Source: Ahniella sp. (GTDB lineage: Bacteria > Pseudomonadota > Gammaproteobacteria > Xanthomonadales > Ahniellaceae). Taken from it: a stretch of DNA of 64,000 nt. The notes under the pieces were generated by a model. It did not search any database. It was given only the letters and a program-made list of their open reading frames with translations, and had not been told where the DNA came from. The translations under genes were made by a program, and so were the position numbers. Shown here one piece after another: positions 8,961-16,180 of the stretch. The DNA lies in assembly GCA_016712105.1 (NCBI GenBank), contig JADJRU010000003.1:62001-126000 (forward strand), in the 5' to 3' direction. Each line of letters opens with the position of its first letter. Position 1 is the stretch's first letter.

Positions 8961-9293
8961 TCAGGCCTTGCGGACAAATTCGGACTTGAGCTGCATCGGC
9001 CCGAAACCTTCGATCTTGCAGTCGATATCGTGGTCACCGTCGACCAGCCGGATGTTCCGGACCTTGGTTCCGACCTTCAGCGCTGTCGATGAGCCCTTGA
9101 CCTTGAGATCCTTGATGACCGTGACGGTGTCGCCGTCGGCCAGCACATTACCCACCGAATCCTTGATGATCCGGGTGGTTTCGACCTCGGCTGCCGCCAC
9201 CTGCGGCCACTCGTGCCCACATTCCGGGCAAACGTACTGGTCCTGATCTTCGTAGGTCAGGCTGGACTGGCATTTCGGGCAAGGTGGCAACAT
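8961..9293 (-). CDS. yjdM: zinc ribbon protein YjdM (PhnA family)
   Basis: A 110-residue protein with an N-terminal zinc ribbon (CPKC at residues 5-8 and CPEC at 22-25), a linker, and a C-terminal SH3-like domain containing DGDTVTVIKDLKVKGSS. Length and motifs match YjdM, historically named PhnA, whose link to alkylphosphonates is historical and not proven. It stands alone, 72 bases beyond the start of the CD225 gene. Confidence 0.93.
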   Translation of the reverse strand: MLPPCPKCQSSLTYEDQDQYVCPECGHEWPQVAAAEVETTRIIKDSVGNVLADGDTVTVIKDLKVKGSSTALKVGTKVRNIRLVDGDHDIDCKIEGFGPMQLKSEFVRKA

Positions 9294-9367
9294 GGACGAC
9301 TCCGGATAACGACTGAGCGGGATCCGCAGTGCGGATGACCGTCCATGGTATCAGTCCGGGTCCAAAC

Positions 9368-9401
9368 AAAAAAAAGCCCCGCTTCCAGGGAAGCGGGGCT
9401 T
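9368..9401 (-). terminator. rho-independent terminator of the glycine-zipper gene
   Basis: A 13-bp GC-rich stem (AAGCCCCGCTTCC pairing with GGAAGCGGGGCTT) with a two-base loop at 9374-9401. On the minus strand it is followed by a run of eight or more T residues (A-run at 9368-9375 on the plus strand). It lies 20 bases past the stop of the minus-strand gene ending at 9421. Confidence 0.88.
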
Positions 9402-9420
9402 CGTGCAACTGCTCGAACGC

Positions 9421-9984
9421 TCAGAGGATCGGAGAAACCTGAACTTCTACCTGAATGCGATCACCGGGGTGATGGTCGGTCTGCGTCTGATAGACACGAC
9501 CGTTGTACCGGTAGGTCACGTCGTAGCCAATCACGCGCTCATCCTGCTGGTAGTCGGTCTCGACATAACAGCGCTGTTCGTAGCGGGTCTGGTAACGGCC
9601 ACCGGTCTCGACATAACGACCACGGCTGGCGCTGTCATGACCGATCGAACCACCGATCAAGGCACCGGCGATCGTGGCGGCACGGCGACCGTCACCGCGG
9701 CCGACCGTGTTGCCGAGTGCACCACCGATGATGGCCCCCAGCACCGTGGCGCCGGTCGGGTCACGATGGCGGCGGTCCTGGTAGGCATAACGCGGCTCGT
9801 AGGTTTCCACCGGCTCCTGGCGACACACCTGACGCTCAACCGGCTCGCTGTATTCCTCCACGATCGGGTCGACCGGCAGCACTTCGGCGTAGTCGTATTC
9901 GACGCCCTCATCATGGTTCGCCAGACTCGTACCGGCAAACATCAGGGCGGCTGTCAGACTCAGGGACTTCACCAAGGTGCGCAT
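9421..9984 (-). CDS. glycine zipper 2TM domain surface protein
   Basis: A 187-residue protein with a Sec signal peptide (MRTLVKSLSLTAALMFAGTSLA) and a glycine-zipper segment ATVLGAIIGGALGNTVG followed by ATIAGALIGGSIGHD at about 78-115. The C-terminal part is Tyr/Gln-rich (GGRYQTRYEQRC, YRYNGRVYQTQ) as in the RcsF/SlyB-like YMGG proteins of the envelope. Probably periplasmic or outer-membrane associated; no lipobox cysteine is seen at the cleavage site. Its own terminator follows at 9368-9401. Confidence 0.85.
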   Translation of the reverse strand: MRTLVKSLSLTAALMFAGTSLANHDEGVEYDYAEVLPVDPIVEEYSEPVERQVCRQEPVETYEPRYAYQDRRHRDPTGATVLGAIIGGALGNTVGRGDGRRAATIAGALIGGSIGHDSASRGRYVETGGRYQTRYEQRCYVETDYQQDERVIGYDVTYRYNGRVYQTQTDHHPGDRIQVEVQVSPIL

Positions 9985-10080
9985 CGTTTCCTCCAGGGGG
10001 TGGCGCGGGACAACATGGGCCCATGCTGAACCTTGTCGGCTGAATTGCTTCTTAATCGGTTGCCAACCGCACCTGAATGT

Positions 10081-11571
10081 TCAGCTTTCCGGCGCACTGC
10101 CCCAGGTAAACCAAAAGGTGCTCCCTTCACCTTCGGCGCTGTCAAACCCGATCTCGCCGCCAGCCAGAGTCACCAGCTTCTGGCTGATCGCGAGACCCAG
10201 CCCTGTGCCGCCGAATCGCCTGCGGCTCGACGCGTCGACCTGCGAGAACGATCGGAACAAGCGATCGTGTGCGTCCAGCGGAATGCCGATGCCGGTATCA
10301 CCCACGTCGACTCGGAGTCCACGATCCTCGTGCACCCTCACCTGTACGGTGACCTGGCCGCGCTCCGTGAACTTGATGGCATTGCCGATGAGGTTGGTCA
10401 GCACTTGACGCAGTCGTTCACCGTCGGTCGCCAACTGCTCGGGAACCTCTGCGGCGATATCCAGCGCGAGAGCCACCCCTTTTGCCTGGGCACTCGCGCG
10501 CTGCAGATCGACCACATCCTGGATCACGGGCCTCACGGCAACCGGCTGCACATGGAAACGGGTCACGCCAGCCTCCATCTGCGCGAGGTCCAGCAGTTCG
10601 TTGATGATTCGAAGCAAGCTGTTGCCGGACCGTTCGATCAGGCCAAGGAGGCGCTGGTTGGCGGCATCCTTGTGTTTTTCCTGCAGCAGACTGGTCGTTG
10701 CCAACACCCCATGCATCGGCGTGCGCAGTTCATGGCTCATCATGGCCAGGAATTCACTTTTCGATCGGTTGGCGCGCTCGGCTTCGGTGGCGTGTTGTTC
10801 TGCCAACAAGGCGAATTCCTGGGCACGCGCCAAGGCATGGCGCAACTGTTCTGCGTGTTCGGCTTCCTTCTGCCAAGCCCGGGCCTGGGCACGCCTGAAA
10901 CGATACGCCACGAATCCGGCGATGATGGCCAGGACCGTCACCGCCAGCCCACTCAGCTGCGCGGCGAGTCGCACCCCGCGCATGCGGTCCTCGAAGTCGT
11001 CGGCCACCATGTCGATGCCGAGCACGCCGTAGAAGCGCCCCGATGCGTCACGCAGCGGGACGTAGGCACTGACATAACTGCGATGACGCTCCTGAACCAC
11101 GTGATCGGCGACTTGTTCGGTGGCGCGATCGAACGCTTGCCGGAAGAACGGGTCCTGGCCCGCGTAGACGGTACCGATCGGGTCTGCCGGCAACTCATCA
11201 CCCGACACTCGATACAGGTAGTCGGTGCCCAGCACGAACTGGATCGTGTCCCCTGTTCGCCGGGCCGTATACAGGTAGATCACATGCTGAGTGGCCTTGT
11301 GGAAAGCTACCAGCGGCTCCAGAGCGCCCAGATGGGCGGCACTGCCGGTCTGCGACGTGTCCCGGAGTTGCTCATGGATGTCGGGGTCCACCAGAGTGGC
11401 CGCGGTCCGGCCCAATTGCAGCAACTCACCTTGAACCGCCCGAAACTGCGCTTCGGCGGCGCGCTCATACGTCAGCCAGACGCCGAGGCAGGACACCAGA
11501 AACACCACCACGCCGGCCAGCACTCCATCACGGATCGGGCTGATCGGCGATCGCTGGCGGGCGGTTTGCAT
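10081..11571 (-). CDS. membrane sensor histidine kinase (orphan)
   Basis: A 496-residue kinase. A first helix at about 17-36 and a second at 205-225 enclose a periplasmic sensor of about 165 residues with dCache/PDC-like blocks (RSYVSAYVPLRDASGRFYGVLGID). A coiled linker follows at 230-270, then the HisKA site MMSHELRTP with His281, and a HATPase domain with the N, G1 (DTGIGIP) and G2 (GTGLGLAIS) boxes. No receiver domain is fused and no response regulator is adjacent, so its partner lies elsewhere. The ATG at 11569-11571 overlaps the stop of the DUF4345 gene (TGATG), implying coupling; the sensor may monitor something linked to that membrane protein. Confidence 0.9.
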   Translation of the reverse strand: MQTARQRSPISPIRDGVLAGVVVFLVSCLGVWLTYERAAEAQFRAVQGELLQLGRTAATLVDPDIHEQLRDTSQTGSAAHLGALEPLVAFHKATQHVIYLYTARRTGDTIQFVLGTDYLYRVSGDELPADPIGTVYAGQDPFFRQAFDRATEQVADHVVQERHRSYVSAYVPLRDASGRFYGVLGIDMVADDFEDRMRGVRLAAQLSGLAVTVLAIIAGFVAYRFRRAQARAWQKEAEHAEQLRHALARAQEFALLAEQHATEAERANRSKSEFLAMMSHELRTPMHGVLATTSLLQEKHKDAANQRLLGLIERSGNSLLRIINELLDLAQMEAGVTRFHVQPVAVRPVIQDVVDLQRASAQAKGVALALDIAAEVPEQLATDGERLRQVLTNLIGNAIKFTERGQVTVQVRVHEDRGLRVDVGDTGIGIPLDAHDRLFRSFSQVDASSRRRFGGTGLGLAISQKLVTLAGGEIGFDSAEGEGSTFWFTWGSAPES

Positions 11572-11966
11572 CAAGGTTTGGCGGGTTGCGGCTGTCGCCA
11601 GTAGAGGAATGCTGCGGCGATCAGAAAGCCGAGTTCGGTCGCCACGGCGAAGCGCAGAAAGAACGCGTCATCCCCGGTTGCGAGCATGGAGCCGAGGCGC
11701 ATCAGGCCGATGCCGCCGTAACTGACGGCCGTCAGCAAGAGTGCATCGCGACGACGCGCCGGATTGATGGTCCAAGCGAGGATCAAGGCCCCGAGTGCCA
11801 GTTCCAGGCCACCATAAAACGCTCGAATCTCGGTATCGGCGATCGCGCCGGACACGGTCACGTCGATGTCGGCGAGCACGGAAATCGGTGCGATCGTGAG
11901 AGCCAGGCCAAATCCGAGGAAGGACAAGCCGGACAAGAACAGCACAATCAGGGTGAATACGCGCAT
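11571..11966 (-). CDS. DUF4345 family membrane protein
   Basis: A 131-residue protein with four hydrophobic helices (about 3-25, 47-67, 75-95, 105-124) and the family block AFYGGLELALGALILAW. The start at 11964-11966 is the first ATG after a long run lacking membrane character. Its stop shares a base with the start of the downstream histidine kinase. DUF4345 has no known function; coupling to a sensor kinase hints at an accessory role. A short divergent region of 74 bases separates it from rsgA. Confidence 0.85.
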   Translation of the reverse strand: MRVFTLIVLFLSGLSFLGFGLALTIAPISVLADIDVTVSGAIADTEIRAFYGGLELALGALILAWTINPARRRDALLLTAVSYGGIGLMRLGSMLATGDDAFFLRFAVATELGFLIAAAFLYWRQPQPAKP

Positions 11967-12040
11967 GGCGAATCCTTGTTTGGAGGCCGCATTGTGCGAC
12001 AACTGTCGTCGTGGGTCTGTCTGCGAATAGAATGTTGCCA

Positions 12041-13105
12041 ATGCACAGAACCCTGTCCGCCATCGGCTGGCCGCCGAACCTGCCCATCCCCGACTCCCCG
12101 TTCGAGGATGCCATTCTGTGCCGCGTGATTGCCCAGCATCGCGACATGTTCGAAGTTCACGACGGCGTGACCACACACAAGGCGCGCACACCGGCGTCGC
12201 TGCGCAAACCCGGCGTGGCCAGCACCACCCGCCCACAGGTGGGTGATTGGGTGTTCGTCAGCGCCTTCGGCCGTGAGGCCGCGCTGATCCGCGACATCCT
12301 GCCGCGGCGGACGACACTGAGCCGGGGTGCAGCCGGAGAACACGACGCCACGCAGATCATCGGCGCAAACATCGACTGCGTCCTGATCGTCTGTGGGCTC
12401 GATGGCGACTTCAACCTGAAACGGATTGAGCGATACCTGACCCTGGTGGCCGCATCCGGCGCCCGCCCGCTGATCGTGCTGAGCAAGGCGGATCGTGCAC
12501 CCGACGCCGTGGCACGTATAGCCGAAGCCGAAGAACGTTTGGGCGGCCGCGCAACCCTGATGTCGCTCAACCTGAAGGCAGATGCCAGCCGCGAGTTGCT
12601 GCTGGCGCAGCTCGCACCCGGCGAAACCATTTGCCTGGTGGGTTCTTCGGGTGCCGGCAAGTCGACGCTGAGCAACCTGTTGCTCGGGGTCGACAAACAG
12701 GCCACCCAGGATGTCCGGGCGCACGATTCACGCGGGCGGCACACCACCACGCGGCGATCCTTGCTGACCCTGCCAAACGGTGCCTGCATCATCGACACTC
12801 CGGGCATGCGCGAAATCAAGCTGCTGGCAGACGATGAAGATGCGGTCGTGCAGAGCTTCGATGATGTCGAGGCCCTGGCCGCACAATGCCGTTTCCGCGA
12901 TTGCCTCCATGCACGCGAGCCCGGGTGCTCGGTTCGGGCAGCAATCGATTCGGGGACCTTGGCCGAGGAACGCCTGCTGAATTATTTCAAGCTCGGACAG
13001 GAACTTGCCGACAGCAAGGCCCGCGCGGCCGAACGGAAGTCGAACGACAAGTCTGCCAACAAGTCCTTCGGCAAACGGCTGGTCGAGAAGTACGGACGCC
13101 GCTGA
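12041..13105 (+). CDS. rsgA: ribosome small subunit-dependent GTPase A
   Basis: A 354-residue circularly permuted GTPase that helps late 30S maturation. The order G4 (SKAD, about 150-153), G1 (GSSGAGKST, about 201-209) and G3 (DTPGMRE) is diagnostic. It ends in a zinc finger with the C-x-H-x-C pattern CRFRDCLHAREPGC. The N-terminal OB part is present. Start is uncertain: ATG codons at 12032 and 12041 and a GTG at 12011 are in frame; none has a clear ribosome site. The 3' end lies one base from the convergent acyltransferase stop. Confidence 0.93.
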   Translation: MHRTLSAIGWPPNLPIPDSPFEDAILCRVIAQHRDMFEVHDGVTTHKARTPASLRKPGVASTTRPQVGDWVFVSAFGREAALIRDILPRRTTLSRGAAGEHDATQIIGANIDCVLIVCGLDGDFNLKRIERYLTLVAASGARPLIVLSKADRAPDAVARIAEAEERLGGRATLMSLNLKADASRELLLAQLAPGETICLVGSSGAGKSTLSNLLLGVDKQATQDVRAHDSRGRHTTTRRSLLTLPNGACIIDTPGMREIKLLADDEDAVVQSFDDVEALAAQCRFRDCLHAREPGCSVRAAIDSGTLAEERLLNYFKLGQELADSKARAAERKSNDKSANKSFGKRLVEKYGRR

Positions 13106-13106
13106 G

Positions 13107-14024
13107 TTACCTGAAGAACCCGGGGGCTTGTGCCCAGAGCATCCATGCCGCCGGATCACGTGTGATCATGCCATCGAGCCAATGTGCGGCTTCCTGCAGC
13201 ACGGCATCCCGATCTGCCGGATCAAGCGGTGTGCCAATGTGCAGTTCGGCGCGGGCGGTTTGCGGGTTGATGCGCGCCGAGTAGAAGACGATCGGCAGCT
13301 TGAGCAATTCCGCCATCTTCACCAGCCCGTTGGGCAGGGCGGCATCACGGCCCAGCAGGCGCACCGGGCGAGCACCTCCGACTTCGGCCGGGGGTACGTC
13401 GATCAGCGACAGAATGCTGTCGCCGGCTTTCGCCTGTTTGCGCAAGTCGCGAACGGCGATGCCGCGATACCGCTTGAACAGGGGCCGACCGCTGCGCTGC
13501 TCCACTTCACGCGTCCGCATGCAGGCATAGCGGTACAGCACACTCAGATGACCGACGTGTTCGGGATCGAGTGGCCCGGCCAGACAGACGACCGGCCGAC
13601 CGGTCCGGTGCAGGCTGCGGATCCCCCAGTGGCCGCCACCCCAGTGAAACGTCACGGCCATGACGGGACCCTGGTCTGGCCAGGTTCCCGTGATGTCGAA
13701 ATTGCGGTCCAGATGCCGGTCTGATCGGGTCCTCGACCAATACAGGTCGGTCAGGTCCATCAATCGGTGAAAGCGGCAACGATGTTCGAAATCGACCCGG
13801 TCGGCCGCAAAACCGAAGTTCTGCGCCTGGTCGGCGGCCTGGTGCACTCCGGCGCGATACAGCACCTTGAAGCGCGTCAGTTGCCAGCCGAGACGAACGC
13901 CCCAGCGGAACGGCAGCAACGCCAGCAACCCGGGCACCACGACATACTCGATGCCTGCGCGGAGGTTGCCGATCAGCCAGTCCTTGAGGCTAAGATGACG
14001 GATACCACTGAATAGAGTGCTCAT
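13107..14024 (-). CDS. LpxL/HtrB-like lipid A acyltransferase family protein
   Basis: A 305-residue LPLAT-family protein with an N-terminal hydrophobic anchor (about 25-45) and the motif TFHWGGGHWG at about 125-134. Canonical members have H-x4-D/E; here the residue four after the histidine is another histidine, so activity on lipid A should not be assumed. Later blocks SILSLIDVPP and LPIVFYSARINPQTARAELHIG are family-like. The start codon lies in CATG at 14022-14025, which also contains the start of the divergent gene; an AGGA motif is 10 bases before this ATG, favouring this gene's start. Confidence 0.78.
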   Translation of the reverse strand: MSTLFSGIRHLSLKDWLIGNLRAGIEYVVVPGLLALLPFRWGVRLGWQLTRFKVLYRAGVHQAADQAQNFGFAADRVDFEHRCRFHRLMDLTDLYWSRTRSDRHLDRNFDITGTWPDQGPVMAVTFHWGGGHWGIRSLHRTGRPVVCLAGPLDPEHVGHLSVLYRYACMRTREVEQRSGRPLFKRYRGIAVRDLRKQAKAGDSILSLIDVPPAEVGGARPVRLLGRDAALPNGLVKMAELLKLPIVFYSARINPQTARAELHIGTPLDPADRDAVLQEAAHWLDGMITRDPAAWMLWAQAPGFFR

Positions 14025-14820
14025 GTCGACACATCCTAGCCAAACCCTTTTGCCAATGGCTGGCATTTTGGCGATCGAGGTACTGCCTGAGGGCGGTCCC
14101 GCGACGCTCACCCTGCCCCTTGAATCCGCAGCGGCGCTGGTTGACGTGTTGTCCGAAGATTTGCTGCGTGTCCTGCCCGGCGTCGACCAATGTGGTCTGG
14201 CGATTGCCGCCGCTTTGTATGACCAGGCGCAGATGTTGCGTCCGGGTTTTCCGGTCCATGCAGCACTCGCCGAGTTGTATGGCCAGGAACCGCGTGCGCG
14301 CCAGCAGCCGAGCTTGATGGCCTTCGGCAGCAGTGCCGGGCACATGGCCAAGGCCGAACTGGAACCCGATCCGCGGCTGATCGGCAGCCCAATGCTGTTG
14401 CTGCCGTTCGTGTTGATGGTGCCGGCAGGGATCCAGGCCCGGCTTGCCGAACACATGGAGTCGAGTTGGGAAGAGCAAGGCCTGGCAGCCGCCAAACTTG
14501 CTTTGTTCCTCAATCAGGCCTTCTCGATCCAGACTGAGCATGTTCGGTTCATGACGCAGAGCGACTTGTGTGCAATCTGCTCGGTGCAATACCAGCAGGC
14601 CGGTTTGGAGTCGCTGTGGTTGCTGATCGAATGTGCGCTGTTGTCACCGCATCGGCAGGAATCGGTGGTGTCTGCCGAAGGCCTGGGTTGGCGTTTTGCC
14701 GACGGCCGGATCAGTCACGATGCCGAGGCGACTGGTGCCCAGAAACAGGAAATGCGTCAGTACACGGCCATCCTGGGGGCCCACGGCCTGATCGTTACGG
14801 GAAACCGCCTGACCGCATGA
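14023..14820 (+). CDS. conserved hypothetical protein, 265 residues
   Basis: I do not recognise this family. The product is soluble-looking, leucine- and alanine-rich, with a middle hydrophobic block (LIGSPMLLLPFVLMVPAGIQ) and three cysteines near residues 180-205. Codon use matches the neighbours, so it is likely real. The first ATG (14023) shares the palindrome CATG with the start of the divergent acyltransferase and has no ribosome site; a second ATG at 14056 is an alternative that would free 32 bases between the genes. Divergence from an acyltransferase gene gives no firm role. Confidence 0.7.
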   Translation: MSTHPSQTLLPMAGILAIEVLPEGGPATLTLPLESAAALVDVLSEDLLRVLPGVDQCGLAIAAALYDQAQMLRPGFPVHAALAELYGQEPRARQQPSLMAFGSSAGHMAKAELEPDPRLIGSPMLLLPFVLMVPAGIQARLAEHMESSWEEQGLAAAKLALFLNQAFSIQTEHVRFMTQSDLCAICSVQYQQAGLESLWLLIECALLSPHRQESVVSAEGLGWRFADGRISHDAEATGAQKQEMRQYTAILGAHGLIVTGNRLTA

Positions 14821-14908
14821 CCCGCCATTTCAGCCGTTTACGTATTGATTCCTGAGCGGATCATTCACGCAGCGGTGGTCATCAAACGGCAGCACGGTGC
14901 TGCTTCAG

Positions 14909-14937
14909 TTGACAAGTGTTTGCGTTCTGAATACCTT
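14909..14937 (+). promoter_or_regulatory. predicted sigma-70 promoter with flanking inverted repeat
   Basis: TTGACA at 14909-14914, a 17-base spacer and TACCTT at 14932-14937, 33 bases before the GTG at 14971. ACAAGTG at 14912-14918 is repeated inverted as CACTTGT at 14954-14960, bracketing the -10 region; this could be an operator for the RHH-like product of the first gene. Prediction by eye only. Confidence 0.45.
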
Positions 14938-14970
14938 TGAACCCAATTGGTTTCACTTGTGGTGCAAACG

Positions 14971-15498
14971 GTGTCAAAGGCAACGCAACTATCCGTCAGG
15001 CTGAGCAGCGAAGACGCCGAGTTCATCGAGGCGTTCGAGCACGACGGTGCCCATTCCGTCAGCGACAAGCTGCGGGTACTGATCCAGCAGGCACGACTGC
15101 GCGAAGCCTCGGGCCGGGATTACGAAGCGGCAGTCACGCTGCTGCGTGAATTGCTTGAGCCCGCGAGCCACACGATTCGGAGCCGGGAACATCAGTCCCG
15201 CCAGCGCTCCGAAATCATTGCCGACACCCTCTACTGGCTTCCGGATCTGGTGGCTTACCTGATCGCGGGACCGGAGCGAAACACGGTGCGCGATGGGCAT
15301 GCCCCGGAGTTGCTGGAGTTCGAAGCGGGTCTGGTGCAACGCATCTATCGCTTCGTGGAAGCCGCACTTCGACTGGCAGTCACCGCACGCGCGCCCTGTT
15401 ACGACCCAGGCGTCATTGACCGCCACCTGGAGGGTGCGCTCGATCTCGCACGCCTGGTACTGGATCGGACCGACAGGAAACACAGGGAAACGCCATGA
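14971..15498 (+). CDS. putative ribbon-helix-helix-type small protein upstream of yqiJK
   Basis: A 175-residue protein. The N-terminus (SKATQLSVRLSSEDAEFIEA) looks like a strand-helix-helix RHH or CopG-like start, followed by a mostly helical body with WLPDLVAYLIAGPER in the middle. A GTG start at 14971 is chosen because the RHH-like block begins right after it; no clear ribosome site is seen. The stop overlaps the start of the next gene by 4 bases (ATGA at 15495-15498), so it is the first gene of the yqiJ-yqiK operon. It may be an autoregulator of this membrane-domain operon, or a structural partner; the family is unknown to me. Confidence 0.65.
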   Translation: MSKATQLSVRLSSEDAEFIEAFEHDGAHSVSDKLRVLIQQARLREASGRDYEAAVTLLRELLEPASHTIRSREHQSRQRSEIIADTLYWLPDLVAYLIAGPERNTVRDGHAPELLEFEAGLVQRIYRFVEAALRLAVTARAPCYDPGVIDRHLEGALDLARLVLDRTDRKHRETP

Positions 15499-16160
15499 CC
15501 AATCTCTTCACCGCCCCGGAAAACCTGCTGTTCGTGTTGGCCCTTGGCTTCGTGGTGCTGCTCGCGATCGTCGAAATGCTGGCTCTGGTCATTGGCCACA
15601 GCGCCAGCCATTGGCTGGACGGCTTGCTGCCCGACGGACTGGACCTGCACGCCGACGCCCACCTCGACGCCGGGTCGTTGTTCGACAAACTGCTTGGCTG
15701 GATGCATTTCGGCAAGGTACCGAGCCTCATCATCGCGATCCTGTTCCTGCTCGGGTTCGGCATGATCGGCTTTGGCATCCAGGCCATCGCGCGGAGCCTG
15801 TTCGGTGAGTTCCTGCCCGGCTGGATCGCTGCCGGCACCGCTTTGCCACTGAGCCTTCCGTTTGTACGGTCATCTGCCGGCTTCATCGGTCGAATGTTGC
15901 CGCGCGACGAAACACAGGTGATCAAGCGCCACCACATTCTGGGCCGTATCGCGACAATCGTGATTGGCGAAGCCCGCCCGGGTTCACCGGCACAGGCGAA
16001 GTTGCGCGACGAATTCCGCACCACGCAGTACTTCATGGTCGAACCCAACCAGCCCGGCGACGTGTTCCGCCAGGGTGAGCAGGTGGTGGTTGTGGCGCTC
16101 GCAGGCACGGTGTTCCGTGCCGAGCGCTTCGATCCCAAGCTGCTGGAACAAGAACACTGA
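15495..16160 (+). CDS. yqiJ: YqiJ-like membrane protein with OB-fold domain
   Basis: A 221-residue protein with helices at about 9-35, 72-95 and 103-125, then a cytoplasmic C-terminal OB-fold (GRIATIVIGEARPGSPAQAK to GEQVVVVALAG). This is the NfeD/YqiJ partner found beside flotillin genes. It overlaps the upstream gene by 4 bases and is 20 bases from yqiK. The pair forms part of flotillin-type membrane microdomains; the direct role of YqiJ is unsettled. Confidence 0.85.
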   Translation: MTNLFTAPENLLFVLALGFVVLLAIVEMLALVIGHSASHWLDGLLPDGLDLHADAHLDAGSLFDKLLGWMHFGKVPSLIIAILFLLGFGMIGFGIQAIARSLFGEFLPGWIAAGTALPLSLPFVRSSAGFIGRMLPRDETQVIKRHHILGRIATIVIGEARPGSPAQAKLRDEFRTTQYFMVEPNQPGDVFRQGEQVVVVALAGTVFRAERFDPKLLEQEH

Positions 16161-16180
16161 GTCCCCAAGAGGTTAATCCC

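Noticed and set aside
10033..11604. 523-codon plus-strand frame opposite the histidine kinase
   Set aside because: The kinase motifs are on the minus strand. The opposing frame has no domain.
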